A stretch of 64,000 nt of DNA from Myxococcales bacterium (lineage in GTDB: Bacteria; Myxococcota_A; Polyangia; Polyangiales; Polyangiaceae), in NCBI GenBank assembly GCA_016794345.1, contig JAEUKE010000283.1, forward strand, positions 1 to 64,000, read 5' to 3'. Of this stretch, positions 1-8,101 are shown piece by piece (the stretch's first letter is position 1; each line of letters opens with the position of its first letter). Below the pieces are notes generated by a model. That model worked only from the letters and a program-made list of their open reading frames with translations. It was not told the origin of the DNA and searched no databases. A program made the position numbers and the translations under genes.

Positions 1-75
1 ACCGAATGCCCTGATTCGGTCCTCGGCCAGGAGTTACGACCGCCGGATGCAGAGAGAAGGCCTGGCGCCGCGGGA

Positions 76-101
76 GCGACCCCTCACCCCTTGGGGGTCG
101 C
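76..101. terminator. GC-rich hairpin, possible terminator
   Basis: An 8-bp perfect inverted repeat (GCGACCCC / GGGGTCGC) with a 10-base loop lies downstream of the stop of the minus-strand lipoprotein gene. There is no T-run, so terminator function is inferred only from position and shape. The remainder of bases 1-163 shows no gene I can support. Confidence 0.35.
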
Positions 102-163
102 GGAAGCGGCGCGCGGTCATCGCATCCGAATCGCGGTGTAGTAGGGGTCGATCCGGTCCGGCG

Positions 164-715
164 CTACATCGCCCCTTCGCGGGCTGCATCCGCCAGGGCT
201 CGGCTCAGGGCGACCGCGAGCGCCCGCTTGCGTGCCGGTGCGTAGATGCTCCCCTCCCTGTCGGCGTGGCCCCTCCCGACGAAGCGGCGCCCGGCCGAGT
301 CGACCTCGACTTCGACCCAGAGCGACTGACGATCGAACGTGACGCCGGCCGGCGCGAGGAGAAACCAGGCGAAGACGGCCAGGCCGTCGGTCGCCACTGC
401 CGAGGCGGCGTAATCGTGGTGCTCATCGAGGACGACGCTGACACGGACCAACGAAGGCGCGCCGCCGGTGGTGCTCTTGCGAGCGGCGTCCTCGAGGATC
501 TTCACCGTCTGCGTGCGAACCGCTGCCTGCGTCTCGGAGTCTACGTCGCCGGCCGAATCGGTCACCGCGACCTCGGTCACATCGAGCTGCGCGGGGCCGT
601 GCCGACTGCCGACGAGCTCTTCCGGGAGCTCGGGCGTGGGGGTGCGAAACGCGCAGCCCGCCGAGAGAGCGGCGACCAAGACCGGCAACGATCTGCGAGC
701 GACGGACCGAAGCAT
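164..715 (-). CDS. Putative lipoprotein of unknown function
   Basis: This encodes a 183-residue protein. I chose the ATG at 715 because it is followed by a lipoprotein signal peptide: a basic start, a hydrophobic stretch and the lipobox LSAGC with the acylated Cys at about residue 21. A longer open frame upstream would push the signal sequence inside the protein. The mature part has no domain I recognise; it contains a run resembling small secreted proteins of myxobacteria with alternating beta-type segments. It is divergent from the kinase remnant that starts at 792. Function is unknown. Confidence 0.6.
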   Translation of the reverse strand: MLRSVARRSLPVLVAALSAGCAFRTPTPELPEELVGSRHGPAQLDVTEVAVTDSAGDVDSETQAAVRTQTVKILEDAARKSTTGGAPSLVRVSVVLDEHHDYAASAVATDGLAVFAWFLLAPAGVTFDRQSLWVEVEVDSAGRRFVGRGHADREGSIYAPARKRALAVALSRALADAAREGAM

Positions 716-791
716 GTGGCCATCGTGCGGCACCTCCCACCCCCGAGCCACGAGCGAGCCCGTTTCCGACACTCGGTGTAGCCTCGGGCTC

Positions 792-1656
792 ATGGCACGA
801 GGTCGACTCTCGTCGTCCGATGCACGAAGGGGGCCGACGAAGGTCGTCGGCCGCTACGCCCTCTTCGATCGCATCGCGACGGGCGGAATGGCGACCGTGC
901 ACCTCGGGCGGCTCGTGGGCGCAGCGGGCTTCGCACGGACCGTCGCCATCAAGCGGCTGCGCCCCAACTACGCGCGAGATCCCAAGTTCGTGCGGATGTT
1001 CATCGATGAGGCGCGGCTCTCGAGCCGCATCCGGCACCCGAACGTGGCCGCGACGATCGACGTCGTGAGCGACGGCGCTCGAGCTCGCGGTGGCGCTCGA
1101 AGAGGCCTCGGCGAGCGTGGCGACGCAGCACACGCTCTCCTCCTGGGTCCAGGAGCGCGCGGCGCCGGTCCTCGCGGAGAGGCAGGCGATCATCGAGTCC
1201 ATGGAGCGCGTCGCGTTGACCGCCGGAGATCGGCCGAGCACGGTCGAGCTCGGCTCGGCGGAGGACGAGGATCCGCTCGCACGGATGTCGGACGTCCTCG
1301 CGAACCTGAAGACGATCAAGCTCGCGCCGCGGACCGCGCCCGCCCGTCCGGAGGAGGCGCTCGACGACTCGCCGACGGTCGAGTCCACGCCGCCGACCGA
1401 GATGCTCCCAACCGCGCCGCAAATCGAACGGGCTCTCCTCACGCCGCCCGAGCCACGTGCCACCGGCGCTCCTCCCATGCCTCGCATCGAGGCGCCCGCC
1501 ATCGCAGACCGACTCGCCCACCCCTCGACGGGCGAGCCCGCGCAAAGCTTGCCGCAGCCGAGCGCGCGCTCGCCGTGGTTGGTCGTGACGCTGATCTTCC
1601 TCGTCGCGGCCGCGGCGCTGCTCGTGGTTCTGGTGCTCACTGAGCTCGGTCGATAG
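792..1656 (+). pseudogene. Serine/threonine protein kinase with the catalytic core deleted
   Basis: The first ~95 codons from ATG 792 give a typical Hanks kinase N-lobe: the glycine-rich part RIATGGMATVHLGR, the lysine in VAIKRL and the helix-C segment FIDEARLSSRIRHPNVA. At about 1078-1081 the homology jumps to another reading frame, which encodes a post-kinase segment (LAVALEEAS...WVQERAAPVLAERQ) of the kind that follows the kinase domain in myxobacterial enzymes, then a linker and a C-terminal membrane helix (WLVVTLIFLVAAAALLVVLV). The HRD, DFG and activation segments are absent. This looks like one internal deletion, probably of several hundred bases, with a frame change. A -10-like TAGCCT lies 7 bases before the ATG. 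Confidence 0.7.
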
Positions 1657-1668
1657 ACTCGCCGCCCC

Positions 1669-4242
1669 TTGATCGAGAAGCTCGAGCGAATCCGCGCGGC
1701 CGCTTCCCGCGTCTTCGAGAAGGCGCGCGGGTTTCCGCTGCCTTTGTTGCTGCTCGCCGCGCTCTGGTACTTCAAGTCCCAGGTCGAGCCGCACTACCCG
1801 CTCGAGAAGTGGCTGTTCTGGCACTACGGGCTGGCCTGGGCTTCGGCCCTCTTCTGGGCCGCGGGCTGCATCGCGACGGGGCACGTCATCGTCCGCCGCG
1901 TGCTGAAGACCACGCTCCCCCTGCTGGAGCACGTAGGCACGAGCTTCGCGACCGGCGCGTTCGCGTTTTTCGTCGCGATGAACGCCGTCGGGCACCTGCA
2001 GCTCTACAAACCGTGGATGTTCTTCGCGCTGCCGCTCGCCTTCCTGGCGATCGGCGCGCGCGACGGCTGGCGAACGCTCCGCAGGCTGCGGCGTCACCTC
2101 GCGCACGCGCGAAAGACCGCGGTCGCCAAGCCGCGGCCCTTCTACTTCTGGCCCGCCATCGTGTTCGGCGTCCTCGGCGCCGCGATGGTCTATTTCTGCA
2201 TCCTCACGCCGGACAACGTCCAGTTCGACTCGCGCTGGAAACACCTCGCGCTGGCCGAGGAGTTCGCGGCGCACGGCGGCCTGCGCCGGTTCGACGAAGG
2301 TTTCACCGTCGGCACGTACCCGCACCTGCCGAGCTTCTTCTACGGCTGGGCGTTCCTCTGTCCGAAGGCGAGCCTCTTCGACAAGGTCGAGATCGCCGCG
2401 CACCTCGAGTTCGTCACCCTGCTCGGGACGCTCGTCTCCATCCCCGGGCTCGTGCGGCTCTTCGTGCCGGGCCAGCGCGCGCACCTCTCGTGGGTCGCGC
2501 GGTTTTTGTTCCCGGGCTTCTTCCTCTACGACTCGAACCTGTCCGCGGGCGCCGACCACATCGGCGCGTTCTTCGTCATCCCGGTCTTCACGCAGCTCAT
2601 CCGCTCCTGGAGGGAGCTGTCGCCTCGCCACCTCGTCATCCTCGCCATCCCGCTCTGCGGCGTGGGCCTCTCGAAGTACACCGCGACGACCCTCGTCTTG
2701 CCCGGCGTCGGCCTCGCGGTGTTCCTGCGGATGGTGTGGGCGCTCGGCTGCAAGCTGACCAAACGCGGCTCCCCGGCCCTCGCCGCGAACTGGCTCGTCG
2801 GGCCGCTCGCGTCCTTCGTGGCCATCCTCCTGCTCACGCTGCCGCACTGGCTCAAGAACTGGGTGTGGTACGGCGACCCGGCCTACCCCACGCTGTACAA
2901 GGAGCTCTCGGTCCGCCCCTGGACCCAGGACGCAGCCGATCTGTTCGAATACGGCTACAAGGAGTACCAGTTCTGGCGTCCGCCGCGGACGTGGGAAGGC
3001 AAGAAGGAGACGCTGAAGGCGCTCTACAACTTCTCGTTCATCCCCAACGACTACCCGCGGTTCCACGGGAAGGTGCCGACCTTCGGCTCCTTGATGACGC
3101 TTCTGTTAGCGTCCCTCTTCTTCCTGCGTCGCACGCTGCGGATCTGGGGCTGCGTCGCGCTGATCCATTTCGCCATCCTCATCTGGTACTGGACACACCA
3201 CCAGGACCGGTATCTGCAGGCGATCCTCCCGTGGATGGCGGCGGTCACCGCGGCCATCATCGTGAAGCTCTGGCACGATCCGGCGCCGCAGATCCGCTTC
3301 GGCTGGGTGCTGCGTGGCTCCTGGCGGGCCGTGCTCGCCGCGCTCGTCTGCTTCCAGATCGTGTGGGGCGGCGACGTGTGGTTCTTGCCCAACCACGCGA
3401 TGGCCGGCTCCGTCCAGAAGCGGGTCATCGACCTCATCGGGATGGGCTACAAGAAGAAATACGAGGAGCGCTTCAAGATCTTCGCGCCCTACACGGACGT
3501 GGCGAAGCTCCTCCCGAAGAGGTCGCGCGTGTTGCTCCACGACAACCACGTGCACGTCGGCATCGGCGCCGAGAGCGTGAGCGACTGGGGCGGGTGGCAG
3601 TTCGGCATCAGCTACGGCCGGCTCGGCAGCCCACGCGCAGTCTGGGAGAAATACAAAGAGCTCGGCGTCACTCACGTGCTCTGGGATCACACCGTGTCGA
3701 AGGGGTGGGACTCGATCGGCGGCGATCTCGTCTTCTTCGAGTTCGCGACCCGTCACACGCAGGGCATCAAGTCGGTCGGCCGTACACGGCTCGGGCTCAT
3801 GCCGAAGGACCCGCCGGACGAGTCGGAGCGCTCGGCCAATGTGCTCATGGTCTCGTGCGACGCGCGCAACTACCCGCCGGGCTTGTACGAGGTGACGGAC
3901 CTGATCGCGCCCGTCTTCGGGCCGCGCCAGTTCAAGTGGCCGCAGCCCCGGGAGCAGGGCAGCTTCGACGACCTCGCCGACGACGCGTACTTCGCGGTCG
4001 TGGATCCGGGCTGCGCCGAGGGGAAGAGCTTCACCAAGAAGAGCGCCTTCGAGCTGGTCGCCAAGCGCAAGCGCATCTACGGCGGCCGCGGCACCCTCGA
4101 CCTCTACATCCGCAAAGGAGACTCGAGCCCGGCCGAGCCTGTGCCAGCGGACAAGCCCGAGAAGAAGCCCGAACGGCCCGCCCCCGAGCGAGCCCCGGAC
4201 GACGACTTCGATCCCGGCGAGGCGACGGACGAGCCGGGCTGA
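1669..4242 (+). CDS. Large multi-pass membrane protein, probable GT-C type glycosyltransferase
   Basis: This 857-residue protein starts with TTG 13 bases after the kinase remnant. It has roughly 10-12 hydrophobic segments in its first 570 residues and a soluble C-terminal third. The early loop between membrane segments carries an acidic motif (DNVQFDSRWKH), as expected of polyprenyl-phosphate-sugar-dependent GT-C transferases of the ArnT/PMT type, which act on the periplasmic face. The tail is rich in Pro, Glu and Lys and ends in DDDFDPGEATDEPG. A decayed copy of this tail is found at 5033-5077. The substrate is not deducible; a less specific label would be membrane protein of the DUF2029/PMT kind. 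Confidence 0.55.
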   Translation: MIEKLERIRAAASRVFEKARGFPLPLLLLAALWYFKSQVEPHYPLEKWLFWHYGLAWASALFWAAGCIATGHVIVRRVLKTTLPLLEHVGTSFATGAFAFFVAMNAVGHLQLYKPWMFFALPLAFLAIGARDGWRTLRRLRRHLAHARKTAVAKPRPFYFWPAIVFGVLGAAMVYFCILTPDNVQFDSRWKHLALAEEFAAHGGLRRFDEGFTVGTYPHLPSFFYGWAFLCPKASLFDKVEIAAHLEFVTLLGTLVSIPGLVRLFVPGQRAHLSWVARFLFPGFFLYDSNLSAGADHIGAFFVIPVFTQLIRSWRELSPRHLVILAIPLCGVGLSKYTATTLVLPGVGLAVFLRMVWALGCKLTKRGSPALAANWLVGPLASFVAILLLTLPHWLKNWVWYGDPAYPTLYKELSVRPWTQDAADLFEYGYKEYQFWRPPRTWEGKKETLKALYNFSFIPNDYPRFHGKVPTFGSLMTLLLASLFFLRRTLRIWGCVALIHFAILIWYWTHHQDRYLQAILPWMAAVTAAIIVKLWHDPAPQIRFGWVLRGSWRAVLAALVCFQIVWGGDVWFLPNHAMAGSVQKRVIDLIGMGYKKKYEERFKIFAPYTDVAKLLPKRSRVLLHDNHVHVGIGAESVSDWGGWQFGISYGRLGSPRAVWEKYKELGVTHVLWDHTVSKGWDSIGGDLVFFEFATRHTQGIKSVGRTRLGLMPKDPPDESERSANVLMVSCDARNYPPGLYEVTDLIAPVFGPRQFKWPQPREQGSFDDLADDAYFAVVDPGCAEGKSFTKKSAFELVAKRKRIYGGRGTLDLYIRKGDSSPAEPVPADKPEKKPERPAPERAPDDDFDPGEATDEPG

Positions 4243-4371
4243 CGCGCGGCTTGCGTGCCCAAAGCGGCACACCTCACCCCGCGACGCTCGGAATGGCAGA
4301 GCTTTCTCGAGGGCATGATTCCTGCTCCGGACCGGGGGGGTTTGTGTGCCCGGAGGGAGAGCGCCCCGCGC

Positions 4372-4962
4372 CTAACCTCGAGACCGAATCTGATGGAAGA
4401 GCTCGGCCACCTCGGGCTCGAGACCGGGCAGCGACGGGTGTGCGGGAACGCTGCCGTCGACCCCCAGCTGCTGCTCGTTCGTCGCCGTGAGGACGACCAT
4501 CCGCGGCTCGCTCGGGAAGAGGAGCCACACGACCTCGACACCGTGATCGAGGTACCAAGCTGCCTTCTGGCGAAGCTCGACCTCATCCTCGAACTGCCCC
4601 TGGATCTCGACCGCGAGGATGGGCGGGACGCGACGGAACTTCCCCCGGTGTTGGCCGACGTCGGACCGCCGCCAGACGGCCGCGTCGGCGCCGCGCGACT
4701 CCCCGCCGAGCACCATGCCGGCTTCATTGCCACCCACGACGAACGCCTCGTTTCGCCGCTGCCAGTTACCAAGACAAGTCGCGACGTCGATGCTGGTGTC
4801 CTGCTGCAAGTCGGCGCACGGCGGCATGTAGTAGAGCTTTCCCCCGATGAACTCGAGCCTGCCCTCGGTGTGCGGCCACGTCGCGGGCTCGTCGACGACG
4901 AACCCATCCGGGACAGGGAGCTCGAGCGGAAACCTCACCGCGACCCGCGGGACCGGTACCAT
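4372..4962 (-). CDS. Uma2 family (DUF820) putative restriction-endonuclease-fold protein
   Basis: The product of about 196 residues fits the Uma2 family, whose members have a PD-(D/E)XK nuclease-like fold and no settled role. Visible family features are the PDGF-type start, GRLEFIGGKLYYMPP, the DAAVWRRSD aspartate and the PPILAVEIQGQ strand followed by KAAWYLDHGVEVVWLLFP. The second acidic motif reads VEIQ instead of the usual VEVxSxST, so catalysis may be altered. ATG 4962 was chosen; GTG 4983 is an equally possible start. The gene is inserted, antisense, between the glycosyltransferase gene tail and a decayed copy of that same tail. Confidence 0.7.
   Translation of the reverse strand: MVPVPRVAVRFPLELPVPDGFVVDEPATWPHTEGRLEFIGGKLYYMPPCADLQQDTSIDVATCLGNWQRRNEAFVVGGNEAGMVLGGESRGADAAVWRRSDVGQHRGKFRRVPPILAVEIQGQFEDEVELRQKAAWYLDHGVEVVWLLFPSEPRMVVLTATNEQQLGVDGSVPAHPSLPGLEPEVAELFHQIRSRG
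4381..4423. repeat. Direct repeat copy 1, 3' end of the Uma2 gene
   Basis: This 43-base stretch, which encodes on the minus strand the Uma2 tail LEPEVAELFHQIRS, recurs with one mismatch at 6014-6056, where no complete Uma2 gene is attached. Confidence 0.85.
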
Positions 4963-5032
4963 CTCCTCGTAGGCCGACGTCACGGTTCGAAGGATCGCAC
5001 AGGGGCATCGAGCCCGCACGCCTTCACCGGCC

Positions 5033-5077
5033 AACGACGACTTCGATCCGGGTGAACCGCTCGCCAAGCCTGGCTAA
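5033..5077 (+). pseudogene. Orphan copy of the 3' end of the GT-C gene
   Basis: Read on the plus strand this gives NDDFDPGEPLAKPG followed by a TAA stop. It matches the last codons of the membrane glycosyltransferase gene (DDDFDPGEATDEPG, 4198-4242). Similarity continues patchily downstream in both copies, including CGAGGGCATG against CGCGGGCATG and then a G-run. It is therefore a remnant of a duplicated gene end, with the Uma2 gene lying between the two copies. Confidence 0.6.
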
Positions 5078-5163
5078 CGCCGCGGCTCAAGACGGCACGT
5101 TGTCCGCAACCCGAAGCGCAACTCCACGCGATTTCGCGGGCATGGATCGTGCTTTGGGGGGGG

Positions 5164-5616
5164 ATGCGTTTGCTCTGCCTTCGTCACATCACAGTCGTGG
5201 TTCTTGGGACGACTCTCGGGTGCGCAGGTGACGACTCGGGAGCCGGAGGGGATGGCTCGAGCTCCAACAGCACGACGACGAGCACCGGCTCGGTGACCGC
5301 GTCGATCACAACGGGGAAGCCGAACGCGTGTGAGCCAGACACGGGTTGTCCGGGCGACTTCTGTCTCGACGGCGCGTGCGTGAACGAGTGCCCCGCCGAC
5401 CGGCCAAGCTGCACCTTCCACATCGACCAGGGGATCGGGAGCTGCTGCCTCCCGACGGAGGTCTGCTGCTCGGAGGCATTCTGGGGCGCCGGTTACTGTG
5501 AAGACGCTGCCATCGGCTGCCCAGAGGATTGCCCACCCGACGGGTCTGGCCGTTTCTGCGTTCCGCCGGAGCACTGCGTGCAGGATCCCGAGACGCAGAT
5601 CTGGGGATGCCAATGA
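5164..5616 (+). CDS. Cysteine-rich putative lipoprotein
   Basis: This encodes a 150-residue secreted protein. The ATG at 5164 is favoured because a signal peptide with lipobox TLGC follows directly. A Gly/Ser/Thr-rich linker then leads to a domain with many cysteines (CEPDTGCPGDFC, CVNECP, SCCLPTEVCC), probably disulphide-bonded outside the cytoplasm. Similar short Cys-rich lipoproteins are common in myxobacteria and have no assigned role. A short piece of this gene (5301-5323) is repeated at 6057-6079. Confidence 0.6.
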   Translation: MRLLCLRHITVVVLGTTLGCAGDDSGAGGDGSSSNSTTTSTGSVTASITTGKPNACEPDTGCPGDFCLDGACVNECPADRPSCTFHIDQGIGSCCLPTEVCCSEAFWGAGYCEDAAIGCPEDCPPDGSGRFCVPPEHCVQDPETQIWGCQ

Positions 5617-5653
5617 TGACAATTCGGTATCTTTCTCTCACCGCCGCGCCAGA

Positions 5654-5984
5654 TCAACGCTCAGGAAGCGGGTCGCGGTAGAGATCGCTCACCGCCAGAG
5701 TCACCCCCGCGACTACGGCGGTGTCCCCCGCCGTGAAGACGCGGCGCGATCCATGGGGTCGCCGCGTCGGCTCTCGACCAGACCTCGAGCTCTTCGCGGA
5801 TGTGCGAGACGATCACGTACTCTCGCAGGGACGTGATGAGGCGATAGTCGTCGAGCTTGATCCCACGATCGCGCTTTTCGGTGCTGCGACTCGTCACTTC
5901 GACCAAGACCGTTGGGTTGATGACCTGGTACGTGGTGGGTAGGTCGGCCCGAACCGACGGGTCGTCACCAATAGGATAGCCCCC
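5654..5984 (-). pseudogene. Uma2 family gene, 5'-truncated and frameshifted
   Basis: The minus strand encodes the second half of a Uma2 protein: NPTVLVEVTSRSTEKRDRG, then SLREYVIVSHIREELEVW. Family-like sequence then leaves that frame near 5745-5755 and continues in another as VFTAGDTAVVAGVTLAVSDL and YRDPLPER, ending with TGA at 5654-5656. The N-terminal half is missing. The loss of the start and the frame change mark it as broken. Upstream DNA is made of other gene scraps. Confidence 0.7.
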
Positions 5985-6013
5985 GCTCCTTCTCCGTTCA
6001 CAACCTCTCAGAG

Positions 6014-6056
6014 AGACCGAACCTGATGGAAGAGCTCGGCCACCTCGGGCTCGAGA
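6014..6056. repeat. Direct repeat copy 2, orphan Uma2 gene tail
   Basis: This is identical to 4381-4423 except for one base. On the minus strand it reads as a Uma2 C-terminus and a stop with no gene body. It is joined directly to 6057-6079, a near-copy of part of the Cys-rich lipoprotein gene (5301-5323). Bases 5985-6104 are therefore a patchwork of gene debris with no intact gene. Confidence 0.8.
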
Positions 6057-6104
6057 GTCGATCACAACAGGGAAGCCCAGACCCGGGGGAGCGCTCTCGT
6101 GCTT

Positions 6105-6665
6105 TCACCTGGCCCAGAGCGACGCGAGCGGCAGCGCAATCTCCGCAAACGGCTCCGCGCTGACGATGGCGTCATCGCGCCACGACCCCACGGTGAGGTA
6201 ACCGGCGCTCTCGTGGCGCTGGACCTCGAGCGTGCGCGCGTCGGGATCCACGAGCCAGAGGTGGCCCACGCGCTCGCGGTGGTAGATCGCGCGCTTGTCC
6301 GTCAGATCGTAGGTCCGCGTCGCGGGTGAGAGGGCCTCGCAAATCCAGTCGGGCGCCTGCGTGAAGAACGCGACGTCCGGCAGCTCCGGCATGCGCTCTC
6401 GCCGCCAGCCGGCGAGGTCAGGGACGAGCACGTCGTCGGCCAGGTGGAGCTCGGGCTCGTCCAGCAAGATCCACCCGCCGGGTCCCCCGTCCCCTTCGTC
6501 GAAAGGCGGTCCGAGCCGCGCGCCGAGGCGGGAGGTCGCGCGCCCGTGCCGCACCCTCGGACGTGGGAAGACGTGGAGGACGCCGAAAAGGATCTCGCCG
6601 ACGACGTGCGGAGGCAGCGCCTCGAGGTCGGCGAGCGTCGCCTTCTTCTCCGCAGCGTGGCCCAT
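6105..6665 (-). CDS. Uma2 family (DUF820) putative restriction-endonuclease-fold protein
   Basis: The 186-residue product has a full-length Uma2 layout: an N-terminal LADLEALPPHVVGEILFGVL, the conserved aspartate region DDVLVPDLAGWRRER, the acidic strand PDWICEALSPATRTYDL, KRAIYHRERVGHLWLVDP and a C-terminal strand pair. The second core motif reads CEALSPAT, close to the family EVLSPST. This is the only one of three Uma2 sequences here that looks both complete and canonical. Family function is not settled; a nuclease fold is known from structures. Confidence 0.75.
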   Translation of the reverse strand: MGHAAEKKATLADLEALPPHVVGEILFGVLHVFPRPRVRHGRATSRLGARLGPPFDEGDGGPGGWILLDEPELHLADDVLVPDLAGWRRERMPELPDVAFFTQAPDWICEALSPATRTYDLTDKRAIYHRERVGHLWLVDPDARTLEVQRHESAGYLTVGSWRDDAIVSAEPFAEIALPLASLWAR

Positions 6666-7097
6666 GGCGTCAGAATAGCAGCGACACGGGCCGCGGCTCG
6701 GCAGACCTCTGGCTCAAGCGACCGAGCGCACATGCGCTGCCCTGCGTCTTCTTCGGTCCTCCACGCGGAGGGATCGGCGCGGAGCGCGCGCAGACGGCTG
6801 GCGATCTCGGCGTCCGTCAACCAGCCGACTTCCTCCGGCCCGGGCGCCGAGAGGGCCTCGACCCGGTCCGGTGCCAGGGCACTCCTGTCCAGTATGGGAC
6901 AGAAGTCCGATCAGGGTTCGCGAGGACACGCCGTCCGCGAGCCTGTTTCCTCCCGCGAGCGCAGTCGACCGAGCCAAACGGCCGAGCCCCCGTAGCGCCG
7001 GCGACTCACCCTTTGGGGGCGCCTCGAAGGACCCGCCGAGTCCTCTGAAACACTGCGCCATGACGCGGGTTTCGGTTCGTGGTACCCCCCGCCGGTC
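6666..7097. other. Intergenic stretch, no gene supported
   Basis: Neither strand offers a convincing gene. A minus-strand open frame around 6690-6915 begins with plausible protein-like sequence (LTDAEIASRLRALRADPSAW) but then runs into the Uma2 gene in the wrong frame, so it may be a remnant. A short sequence at 7003-7025 (GCGACTCACCCTTTGGGGGC) resembles the hairpin region at 76-101. The promoter of gmd should lie at its right end. Confidence 0.4.
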
Positions 7098-8099
7098 ATG
7101 ACGAAAAAGGCCCTCGTCACGGGCATCACAGGCCAAGACGGTTCTTACCTTGCCGAGCTTCTGCTGGAGAAGGGTTACGAAGTCCACGGCGTGGTCCGCC
7201 GCTCGAGCTCGTTCAACACCGAGCGCATCGACCACCTGTACGTCGACCCGCACGACCGCAACGCCCGGCTCTTCCTGCACTACGGCGATCTGAACGACGC
7301 CTCGAGCCTGCAGACCATCGTCGCCGACGTGCAACCGGACGAGGTCTACAACCTCGGCGCGCAGAGCCACGTGCGCGTCTCCTTCGATATCCCGGAGTAC
7401 ACGGGCGAGATCACGGCGCTCGGGACGACGCGCCTGCTCGAGGCCATCCGCAAGCTGGGCGTGAAGTGCCGCTTCTACCAGGCGAGCTCGAGCGAGCTCT
7501 ACGGCAAGGTCGTCGAGACGCCGCAGAAGGAGACGACGCCCTTCCACCCGCGAAGCCCCTACGCCGCGGCGAAGGCCTACTCCTTCTACATGACCCAGAA
7601 CTACCGCGAGGCGTACAACCTCTTCGCGACGAACGGCATCCTCTTCAACCACGAGAGCGAGCGCCGCGGCGAGACGTTCGTGACGCGCAAGATCACGCGC
7701 GCCGTCGGCCGCATCAAACACGGCCTCCAGAAGGACCTCTTCCTCGGCAACCTCGACGCGAAGCGCGACTGGGGCCACGCCAAGGACTACGTCGAGGCGA
7801 TGTGGCTGATGCTCCAGCACGACACGCCTGACGACTTCGTCATCGGCACCGGCAAGACGTACGCCGTGAAGGAGTTCGCGGAGAAGGCGTTCGCCCACGT
7901 CGGCCTGGACGCGAAGGACTTCATCAAGGTCGACCCGCGCTACTTCCGCCCGGCCGAGGTCGATCTGCTCCTCGCCGATCCGTCGAAGGCGAAGAAGGTC
8001 CTCGGCTGGGAGCCGAAGATCAGCTTCGACGATCTGGTGAGGCTGATGGTCGAGAGTGATCTGGAGCTTGCTGCGCGCGAGAAGCGCGCTCGTGGATAG
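7098..8099 (+). CDS. gmd: GDP-mannose 4,6-dehydratase
   Basis: This converts GDP-D-mannose to GDP-4-keto-6-deoxy-D-mannose, the first step towards GDP-fucose, GDP-rhamnose and related sugars for surface polysaccharides. It is a 333-residue extended short-chain dehydrogenase with the NAD(P)-binding GITGQDG loop at residues 9-15, VVRRSSSFNTERI, the active-site region YQASSSELYG and the YAAAK catalytic Tyr-Lys pair. Family length is about 340-370, so it is complete. The next gene starts 3 bases after its stop, indicating co-transcription with the methyltransferase-glycosyltransferase. Confidence 0.93.
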   Translation: MTKKALVTGITGQDGSYLAELLLEKGYEVHGVVRRSSSFNTERIDHLYVDPHDRNARLFLHYGDLNDASSLQTIVADVQPDEVYNLGAQSHVRVSFDIPEYTGEITALGTTRLLEAIRKLGVKCRFYQASSSELYGKVVETPQKETTPFHPRSPYAAAKAYSFYMTQNYREAYNLFATNGILFNHESERRGETFVTRKITRAVGRIKHGLQKDLFLGNLDAKRDWGHAKDYVEAMWLMLQHDTPDDFVIGTGKTYAVKEFAEKAFAHVGLDAKDFIKVDPRYFRPAEVDLLLADPSKAKKVLGWEPKISFDDLVRLMVESDLELAAREKRARG

Positions 8100-8101
8100 T
8101 C

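Noticed and set aside
1809..4490. An 893-codon frame inside the GT-C gene.
   Set aside because: It is Arg/Ala/Pro-rich sequence typical of a wrong frame in GC-rich DNA, while the frame from 1669 gives clear membrane helices.
6690..6915. Minus-strand frame starting LTDAEIASRLRALRADPSAW.
   Set aside because: It looks protein-like for about 50 codons but runs into the Uma2 gene in the wrong frame and has no clear start, so I list it only as a possible remnant.
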